Shown here: one piece after another, positions 58,313 through 64,000 of the stretch | How positions within the stretch are numbered: position 1 is the stretch's first letter | How the letters are laid out: the number at the start of each line of letters is the position of its first letter | From: Luteimicrobium xylanilyticum | GTDB taxonomy: Bacteria; Actinomycetota; Actinomycetes; Actinomycetales; Cellulomonadaceae | Reading direction: 5' to 3' | DNA: 64,000 nucleotides | NCBI RefSeq assembly: GCF_009429125.1 | Contig: NZ_CP045529.1 | Span: 3,410,001-3,474,000 of the forward strand | Notes under the pieces: generated by a model | The model's input: the letters and a program-made list of their open reading frames with translations, nothing else | Databases searched by the model: none | What the model was told of the DNA's origin: nothing | Program-made: the position numbers and the translations under genes

Positions 58313-59439
58313 CCACGACCACCCCGAAGGCGACGACCACGACCACCACGACGACCGCCGTGCCCGCCCTCCAGCCGGGCGAGGGACCGGTGCGCGCCCC
58401 GGTGTACCTGAGCGCCGAGCCGCCGCACGTGCTGTGGGGCCGGCTCCCCTGCGCGTCCGACACCCCCGTCCTGACGATCGACCCCGGCACCGAGGTCACC
58501 ATCGACACCATCAGCCACGAGGGCCTGCTCGAGGACCAGGGCCGCGACCCGCTCGCGTTCTTCGCGGGTCACGGCGTCGAGCCGGACGAGGTCCTCGCGG
58601 ACGGGATCGCGCTCGCCGCCTCGCGGAGCCCCCGCGACCCGGACGACGACGGCCCGCACGTCGTCACGGGTCCGATCGCGGTGCGCGGGGCCCAGCCGCG
58701 CGACGTGCTCACCATGACGGTCGTGGAGACGGTCCCGCGCGTGGGGTACGGCGTCGTGTCGAACCGGCACGGTCGCGGCGCGCTCCCGGGCGAGCTGCCC
58801 GAGGGACCCGGGACCGTGAGCGTGTTCACCCGGCTCGCCCCCGACGACGGTGCGCCCGGCGCGTACCGGCTCAGCATGCCGCGGGGCCGCGACGGGCGGA
58901 CGGTCGAGTTCCCGGCCGCGCCGTTCCTCGGGATCATGGGCGTCGCGACCGCGACCGAGGCGCGCGCGCACTCCGTCCCGCCCGGGCCGCACGGCGGCAA
59001 CGTCGACATCCGTCTGCTCACCGCGGGCTCGGCGCTCCACCTGCCGGTGCAGGTGCCGGGCGCGCTCGCCTACGTCGGGGACCCCCACTTCGCGCAGGGG
59101 GACGGCGAGGTCGCGCTGACCGCCGTCGAGGGCTCGCTGCGGGCCACGGTGCGGTTCGACGTCATGCCTGCGGCGATCGCGGAGGAACGGTTCGGGCGGC
59201 TCGACGGCCCGCTCGTCGAGACCCCGACGCATCTGGTGCCGACCGGGCTCGACGAGGACCTCGACGAGGCGGTGCGCCAGTGCGTCCGCCACGCCATCGA
59301 CCTCCTCACGGCGCGATTCGGCTTCGACCGCGCGCACGCCCTGGCCTACCTGAGCGCGTCGACGGACTTCGACATCTCCCAGGTCGTCGACCGCGTCAAG
59401 GGCGTGCACGCCCGCATCGCCATCGCGGAGGTGGCATGA
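58309..59439 (+). CDS. Acetamidase/formamidase family amidohydrolase
   Basis: 376 aa from GTG 58309 (GTGA overlap). The N-terminal 18 residues are nearly all Thr ('VTTTTPKATTTTTTTT'), encoded by repeated ACC/ACG, and probably disordered. FmdA/AmdA features: 'LSAEPPHVLWGRLPCASDTPVLTIDPGTEVTIDTISHEG', 'TGPIAVRGAQPRDVL', 'FLGIMGVATATE', 'PGPHGGNVDIRLLTAGSALHLPVQVPGALAYVGDPHFAQGDGEVALT'. The enzymes release ammonia from formamide, acetamide or related amides. In this context a product of ureide degradation is likely. Overlaps the next gene by 4 bp. Confidence 0.92.
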   Translation: MTTTTPKATTTTTTTTAVPALQPGEGPVRAPVYLSAEPPHVLWGRLPCASDTPVLTIDPGTEVTIDTISHEGLLEDQGRDPLAFFAGHGVEPDEVLADGIALAASRSPRDPDDDGPHVVTGPIAVRGAQPRDVLTMTVVETVPRVGYGVVSNRHGRGALPGELPEGPGTVSVFTRLAPDDGAPGAYRLSMPRGRDGRTVEFPAAPFLGIMGVATATEARAHSVPPGPHGGNVDIRLLTAGSALHLPVQVPGALAYVGDPHFAQGDGEVALTAVEGSLRATVRFDVMPAAIAEERFGRLDGPLVETPTHLVPTGLDEDLDEAVRQCVRHAIDLLTARFGFDRAHALAYLSASTDFDISQVVDRVKGVHARIAIAEVA

Positions 59440-61055
59440 GCGGCGCGGCGACCTTCGAGGGCGACCCGGCCCCCGCCGGCCTCACCGAGGCGTTCTGGGC
59501 GTACGAGGCCGCGCTGATGGCCGACGACGTCGGCGCCCTCGACCGGCTTTTCGCCCCGGGCCCGGAGACCTTGAGGGGCGACGCGTCCGGGCTGCTCGTC
59601 GGGCACGACCGCATCGCGGCGTTCCGCGCGGCCCGCGGCGGGGCCCCCAGGCGCACCATCACGCAGGTCCACGTGCGGCGCGCCGCGGACGACGCCGCCC
59701 TGGTCGTCGCCGTGACCCGGAACGACGCGGGCGGCGTCGGCCAGCAGACCCAGCTCTGGCGGCGGAGCGCGGCGGGCTGGCAGGTCGCCGCGGCGCACGT
59801 GAGCCACACGCCGTCCGGGGCGCTCGACCCGAGCGTGTGGCGCGTCGCAGGGACCCCGCTCGTCGCGGGCCGGCCGGACGGGCCGCTGCGCGGGCGGAGC
59901 GTCGCGGTCAAGGACCTGTTCGCGGTCGCGGGGCACGCGATCGGGGCGGGCGTACCGTCGTTCCTCACCGGGCGCACGGTCGAGCCTGCGCACGCGCCCG
60001 CCGTGCAGGCGCTGCTCGACGCGGGGGCGAGCGTCGTCGGGATCGCGCGCACCGACGAGCTCGCGTACAGCGTCGCGGGCCGCAACCCGCACTACGGCAC
60101 CCCCGTCAACCCGGCCGTCCCCGGGGGCCTTCCGGGGGGCTCGTCGAACGGTCCCGCGACGGCGGTCGCCCTCGGCCAGGCCGACGTCGGGCTCGCGACC
60201 GACACGGCGGGCTCGATCCGCGTCCCGGCGTCCTACCAGGGCCTGTGGGGTCTGCGGACGACGCACGGCGCGGTCCCCCGCGACGGCCTCGTCCCGCTGG
60301 CGCCGCGCTACGACACCGTGGGCTGGCTCGCCCGCGACGCCGCGACCCTCCTCGACGTCGCGTGCGTCGGCCTCGCGGGGGCACCCCAGCGCGCCGGGGC
60401 CGGCCGCCTCGCCGTCGTCGACCTGTGGTCGGCGGGGCTGGAGGAGCCGGTCGCCGCCGCGTTCCGTGACGCGGTCGCAGCCCTCGGGCCGGCCGGCTTC
60501 GACGTCGACCCCGTCGCGGTGGACGTCGGCGACCTCGGCGAGCTGTACGAGGCGTTCCGGGTCACGCAGGCGTTCGAGGCGTGGCAGCAGCACGGCGCCT
60601 GGGTCGAGGCGCACCCTGGCGCGCTCGGCACGGAGGTCGCCGCCCGCTTCGCGGCCGCCTCCCGGGTCACCGCCGACGAGGCCGCCGCAGCCGACCGCGC
60701 CGTCACCGAGGCCTGCGACCGGATCGAGGACCGCGCCGCGGGACGGGTCCTCCTGCTCCCCTCGACGTCGTCGCCCGCCCCCGACGCGGCCGCGCCGTCG
60801 GCGGTCGTCGAGGCGAGCCGCGCGGCGACGCTGCGCCTCACGTGCGTGGCCGGGATCACCGGCCGTCCGGCCGTCTCCGCGCCCGTGCTGACGGTCGACG
60901 GCGCGCCCGTCGGTCTCGGGCTCGTCGGCGCGCGCGACGGCGACCTCGCGACCCTCGCGCTCGCCCGGCAGGTCGCGGCCGCGCTGCGACCCGCGCGCCG
61001 CGAGGAGGCCACCGAGGAGACCACGTCGCCCCGACCCGAGAGGATGGGCGCATGA
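59436..61055 (+). CDS. Fusion of AtzH/HpxZ-like (DUF3225) domain with amidase-signature hydrolase
   Basis: 539 aa from ATG 59436. Residues 1-130 are an NTF2-fold AtzH-like domain ('FWAYEAALMADDVGALDRLFAPG', 'LLVGHDRIAAFRAARGG', 'TQLWRRSAAGWQVAAAHVSHT'). Residues 145-515 are an amidase-signature enzyme with catalytic Lys in 'SVAVKDLFAVAG', cis-Ser in 'GGLPGGSSNGPATAV' and nucleophile Ser in 'TDTAGSIRVPAS'. In cyanurate (AtzE-G-H) and Klebsiella hpxWXYZ loci these are separate proteins, with AtzG/HpxX a third small one that I do not see here. The fusion suggests channelling of an unstable carboxy-urea or oxamate-like intermediate. Substrate unproven. Confidence 0.87.
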   Translation: MSGAATFEGDPAPAGLTEAFWAYEAALMADDVGALDRLFAPGPETLRGDASGLLVGHDRIAAFRAARGGAPRRTITQVHVRRAADDAALVVAVTRNDAGGVGQQTQLWRRSAAGWQVAAAHVSHTPSGALDPSVWRVAGTPLVAGRPDGPLRGRSVAVKDLFAVAGHAIGAGVPSFLTGRTVEPAHAPAVQALLDAGASVVGIARTDELAYSVAGRNPHYGTPVNPAVPGGLPGGSSNGPATAVALGQADVGLATDTAGSIRVPASYQGLWGLRTTHGAVPRDGLVPLAPRYDTVGWLARDAATLLDVACVGLAGAPQRAGAGRLAVVDLWSAGLEEPVAAAFRDAVAALGPAGFDVDPVAVDVGDLGELYEAFRVTQAFEAWQQHGAWVEAHPGALGTEVAARFAAASRVTADEAAAADRAVTEACDRIEDRAAGRVLLLPSTSSPAPDAAAPSAVVEASRAATLRLTCVAGITGRPAVSAPVLTVDGAPVGLGLVGARDGDLATLALARQVAAALRPARREEATEETTSPRPERMGA

Positions 61056-62317
61056 CGACGCTCGACACCCGTGCCCCCGCCACGGCAACGCCCTCGCCTG
61101 CGATCGACCCGCCGCGCCGGCTCCTCATGGGCCCCGGTCCCATCGACGCCGACCCGCGGGTCCTGCGCGCGATGTCCGCCTCGCTCGTCGGCCAGTACGA
61201 CCCCGTGATGACGCAGTACATGGCGCAGACGCAGGAGCTGTACCGCACCGTCTTCCGGACCACCAACGACGCGACCCTCCTGGTCGACGGCACGTCCCGC
61301 GCCGGGATCGAGGCGGCGATCGTGTCGCTCGTCTCCCCCGGCGACCGCGTCCTCGTCCCGGTGTTCGGACGGTTCGGGCACCTGCTCCGCGAGATCGCGG
61401 AGCGCGCCGGGGCCGAGGTGCACGTGATCGAGCGCGAGTGGGGCACCGTCTTCCCGACGTCCGAGCTCGTGGCCGCGCTCGACGAGGTCCGGCCGCACCT
61501 GCTCGCGCTCGTGCACGGCGACACCTCGACGACCGTCGCGCAGCCGCTCGAGGAGATCGGCGCCGTCTGCCGCGAACGGGGCGTGCTGCTGTACGCCGAC
61601 GTCACCGCGTCGCTCGGGGGCAACACGTTCGCGATGGACGGCTGGGGCGTGGACGCCGCGACCGCGGGCCTCCAGAAGTGCCTCGCCGGCCCGTCGGGGT
61701 CGTCGCCCGTGAGCCTGTCCGACCGTGCAGTGGAGGTCGTCCGGCGCAGGTCCAGCGTCGAGGCCGGGCTCCGCGTCCTCACGGACGACGACCCCGACGC
61801 CGTCGACCGGATCCGCTCCAACTACCTCGACCTGGGGCAGATCCTCGAGTACTGGGGGCCGCGGCGGCTGAACCACCACACCGAGGCGACCTCGATGCTC
61901 TACGCCGCGCACGAGTGCGCGCGCCTGCTCGCCGAGGAGGGCATGGACGCGGCCGTCGCCCGGCACGCGCTGCACGGCTCGGCGATGGTCGCGGGGCTGA
62001 GCGGGCTCGGGCTGCGGCTCTTCGGCGACCAGGCGCACCGGATGAACAACGTCGTCGGGGTGGAGATCCCCGACGGGATCGACGGCGAGGCCGCGCGGGC
62101 CGCGCTGCTCCGGGACTTCGCGATCGAGATCGGGACGTCGTTCGGGCCGCTGCACGGGCGGATCTGGCGGGTCGGCGTGATGGGCTACAACGCCCGGCGC
62201 GACACGGTCCTCACGACGCTCGCCGCGCTCGAGCACGTGCTGCGGACCGCCGGCGTCCCCGTCACCGCGGGCGCCGGCGTCGGCGCCGCGCTCGAGCGCT
62301 ACGCGGACGCGGCATGA
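61052..62317 (+). CDS. pucG: Class V aminotransferase (PucG-like ureidoglycine/alanine-glyoxylate type)
   Basis: 421 aa from ATG 61052 (ATGA overlap). 'RRLLMGPGPIDADPRVLRAMS' and 'LVGQYDPVMTQYMAQTQELYRTVFRT' open the fold; 'LLVDGTSRAGIEAAIVSLVSPGD', 'YADVTASLGGN' and the PLP Lys 209 in 'AGLQKCLAGPSGSSPVSLS' follow. The 'LQKCL' active site and 'LNHHTEATSMLYAAHECARL' are typical of PucG / (S)-ureidoglycine-glyoxylate aminotransferase. It moves the amino group of ureidoglycine, the product of allantoate amidohydrolase next door, to glyoxylate. Coupled on both sides. Confidence 0.9.
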   Translation: MTTLDTRAPATATPSPAIDPPRRLLMGPGPIDADPRVLRAMSASLVGQYDPVMTQYMAQTQELYRTVFRTTNDATLLVDGTSRAGIEAAIVSLVSPGDRVLVPVFGRFGHLLREIAERAGAEVHVIEREWGTVFPTSELVAALDEVRPHLLALVHGDTSTTVAQPLEEIGAVCRERGVLLYADVTASLGGNTFAMDGWGVDAATAGLQKCLAGPSGSSPVSLSDRAVEVVRRRSSVEAGLRVLTDDDPDAVDRIRSNYLDLGQILEYWGPRRLNHHTEATSMLYAAHECARLLAEEGMDAAVARHALHGSAMVAGLSGLGLRLFGDQAHRMNNVVGVEIPDGIDGEAARAALLRDFAIEIGTSFGPLHGRIWRVGVMGYNARRDTVLTTLAALEHVLRTAGVPVTAGAGVGAALERYADAA

Positions 62318-63630
62318 CCGCGACGTCCGTGGCGCGGGGCGCGACCACCGAGGCGGCCGCGCGGATCATGGCCCGCGCCGACGAGCTCGGCGCGATCAGC
62401 AGCCGGGCCGACGCGCTCGAGCGCACCCACCTCACCCCCGAGCACCGCGTGGCCGCGGACCTCGTCGGGGCGTGGATGCGGGAGGCCGGGCTGACCGTCC
62501 ACGAGGACGCGGCCGGGAACGTGTGCGGCCGCATCGAGGGGCTGCGGCCCGGCCTGCCCGCCGTGCTGCTGGGCTCCCACATCGACACCGTGCCCGACGC
62601 CGGCCGGTACGACGGGCCGCTCGGCGTGCTGCTCGCGATCGAGGTCGCGCGAGGCGTGCGGGCCGGCGCGCTGCCGTTCGCGCTCGAGGTCGTCGCGTTC
62701 TCCGACGAGGAAGGCACCCGGTTCGCCAGCGCGCTCAGCGGGTCACGGGCACTCGCCGGGTCGTGGGTCGAGGACTGGTGGAGCTTCGCCGACGCCGACG
62801 GCGTGACCCTCGCCGACGCGTTCACCGCGTACGGGCTCGACCCCGGCAGGGTCGCAGACGCCGCCCGCAGACCGGGCTCTGTGCTCGCCTACCTCGAGGC
62901 ACACATCGAGCAGGGCCCGCACCTCGAGGACGCCGACCTGCCGCTCGCCGTCGTGTCGTCGATCGCCGGGGCACGCCGGTTCGCGCTCACCGTCACCGGG
63001 CACGCCGGGCACGCGGGCGGCACCCCGTACGAGCGGCGCCGCGACGCGCTCGTCGGCGCCGCCGAGCTCGTGCTCGAGGTCGAGCGGGTCGGGCGGTCGT
63101 CCGGCGTCGTCGCGACCGTCGGGCAGCTTCAGGCCTTCCCGGGCGGGGTCAACGTCGTGCCGGGCCGAGTCGAGCTCAGCCTCGACCTGCGCGCCGAGGA
63201 CGACGCCTCGCGCGACGCCGCCTGGGACCGGATCCGGACGGCGGCGGAGCGGATCGCCGCGGCACGCTCGCTGCGTTTCGACGCGGCCGAGACGTACCGC
63301 GCCGACGCCGTGGCCTGCGCACCGTGGCTCCAGGACGCCGTCCGCACCGGCGCGCAGGGAGCCGGCGTCGCCGACCCGCCGGTCCTGTGGTCCCGCGCCG
63401 GCCACGACGCCATGGTCGTCGCGGGACTCGCACCCGTCGGGATGCTGTTCGTCCGCAACGGCAACGGCGGAGTCAGTCACAGCCCGGACGAGATCGTCAC
63501 GGAGGCCGACGTCGCCGTCGCGCTCGACGCCTTCGCCGCCACCGTGGCCCAGCTCGCCCGCCGGCTCGAGCCCGGCGACACGTCGACGGCCGCCACGGAC
63601 GAGGACCGGGCACCGGAGGCCGGCGCGTGA
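62314..63630 (+). CDS. allC: Allantoate amidohydrolase (M20 family)
   Basis: 438 aa from ATG 62314 (ATGA overlap). Di-metal site residues are visible in order: 'LLGSHIDTVPDAGRYDGPLGVL' (His, Asp), 'VVAFSDEEGTRF' (Glu pair), 'HIEQGPHLE' (His), 'SRAGHDAMVVAGLAPVGMLFV' (last His), with dimerisation domain 'ALTVTGHAGHAGGTPYERRRDAL'. This pattern is that of AllC/HpxK/PucF and N-carbamoyl-amino acid hydrolases. The operon context points to allantoate, giving ureidoglycine plus CO2 and ammonia. Mn2+ is the usual metal. Confidence 0.93.
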   Translation: MTATSVARGATTEAAARIMARADELGAISSRADALERTHLTPEHRVAADLVGAWMREAGLTVHEDAAGNVCGRIEGLRPGLPAVLLGSHIDTVPDAGRYDGPLGVLLAIEVARGVRAGALPFALEVVAFSDEEGTRFASALSGSRALAGSWVEDWWSFADADGVTLADAFTAYGLDPGRVADAARRPGSVLAYLEAHIEQGPHLEDADLPLAVVSSIAGARRFALTVTGHAGHAGGTPYERRRDALVGAAELVLEVERVGRSSGVVATVGQLQAFPGGVNVVPGRVELSLDLRAEDDASRDAAWDRIRTAAERIAAARSLRFDAAETYRADAVACAPWLQDAVRTGAQGAGVADPPVLWSRAGHDAMVVAGLAPVGMLFVRNGNGGVSHSPDEIVTEADVAVALDAFAATVAQLARRLEPGDTSTAATDEDRAPEAGA

Positions 63631-64000
63631 CCCGCGGCCCGGCTGCCGATCACGCCACGCTCGCCGCCGACCTCACCACGCTCACCGGCGACGACCTCGC
63701 CGCGAGGCTGCGTCCGGCGCTCGCGGTGCGGCGCTGGGTCGACGACGTCGTGGCCGGATCCCCGTACCCGACCGTGGACGAGCTCGTCGACGCGGCAGTC
63801 ACGGCAGCCACTCCGCTCACGGACACCGAGATCGACGAGGCCCTCGCGGCGCACCCCCGGATCGGCGAGCGCCCGACCACGACCCACGGCGACGCCGAGG
63901 CCCGCTTCTCACGAACCGAGCAGGCGTCGTCGGACGCGGACGACGCCGACCTCGCCGCCCGGCTGGCCGAGGGGAACCGCACCTACGAGGAGCGCTTCGG
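63627..64000 (+). CDS. OHCU decarboxylase, cut by the window edge
   Basis: The GTG at 63627 overlaps the allC stop. The visible 124 codons read 'RLRPALAVRRWVDDVVAGSPYP', 'AAHPRIGERPTTT' and end 'LAEGNRTYEERFG', which match the catalytic His region (HPRIGE) and the N-x-x-YE-x-x-FG motif of 2-oxo-4-hydroxy-4-carboxy-5-ureidoimidazoline decarboxylase. It makes (S)-allantoin from the product of 5-hydroxyisourate hydrolysis. The rest, and probably hydroxyisourate hydrolase and uricase, should lie right of the window. Confidence 0.92.
   Translation, partial: MTRGPAADHATLAADLTTLTGDDLAARLRPALAVRRWVDDVVAGSPYPTVDELVDAAVTAATPLTDTEIDEALAAHPRIGERPTTTHGDAEARFSRTEQASSDADDADLAARLAEGNRTYEERF

Noticed and set aside
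1-64000. Prophage, transposon or integrative element
   Set aside because: No integrase, transposase, terminase or att-like duplication of the tRNA-Lys end was seen; only the small trio at 3.1-4.0 kb is even suggestive.

Overview
The window is a 64 kb piece of a very GC-rich chromosome (roughly 73-75% by eye). It has dense, short-spaced operons, many GTG starts, many 4-bp GTGA/ATGA start-stop overlaps and several probable leaderless mRNAs. GlnR, an AldR-type Lrp regulator, MutT1 next to polyphosphate kinase, HspR-type (HAIR) heat-shock control and a secreted levansucrase together indicate a Gram-positive actinobacterium. Order Micrococcales (Cellulomonas, Cellulosimicrobium or Isoptericola type) is my best guess; the genus is inference. 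I see no insertion sequence, CRISPR array, rRNA or integrase.

Layout. 1-10 kb holds housekeeping and regulatory genes: YgfZ, a nitrobindin-like protein, a DsrE-like protein, an unusual ECF sigma factor fused to its own zinc-finger anti-sigma and membrane anchor, a small-protein trio, a GlxA-type AraC regulator, GAPDH, a thioredoxin/DUF4395 redox operon and glnR. 10-12.2 kb has two exported proteins that share a C-terminal domain and a near-identical leaderless promoter; one carries an HNH nuclease domain. 12.2-21 kb is a ten-gene minus-strand Ter (tellurite/stress) operon with TerD paralogs, a TerC-like DUF475 protein, TelA, a HAD-phosphoribosyltransferase fusion and a second phosphoribosyltransferase. 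An Hsp20 gene with a HAIR operator lies next to its upstream end.

22-27 kb is a TetR-controlled set (aldo/keto reductase, AEC carrier, acetolactate synthase), followed by levansucrase (GH68) and the divergent ald/Lrp pair. 31-32.5 kb holds a TetR gene and a DoxX gene broken by a 1-nt frameshift, and 32.7-35 kb a large membrane protein. 35-42.6 kb is phosphate-centred: ppk1 (with a PHO-box-like repeat), MutT1, and the Pit-DUF47 phosphate uptake pair, which has a candidate structured leader RNA. Between these lie an azoreductase/MarR pair with two identical operators and a GNAT gene. 43-47 kb has a MarR-MFS efflux operon, another MarR gene and msrB. 47-51 kb has a DEAD-box helicase flanked by RNA hairpins, an LLM oxidoreductase, an M50 peptidase-like protein and a tRNA-Lys.

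51.5-55.3 kb is a complete OpuB-type osmoprotectant ABC transporter. From 55.3 kb to the right edge runs a purine-nitrogen salvage operon: HpxD/HpxE-like oxygenase and reductase, LOG phosphoribohydrolase, acetamidase, an AtzH-amidase fusion, a ureidoglycine/glyoxylate-type aminotransferase, allantoate amidohydrolase and OHCU decarboxylase. It is preceded by an exact GlnR-type half-site pair, which ties it to the GlnR encoded at 8.2 kb. The points I find most worth following are this operon, the candidate switch-like leader RNA upstream of pit, the 21-bp-periodic inverted repeat after the helicase, and the fused membrane sigma factor.
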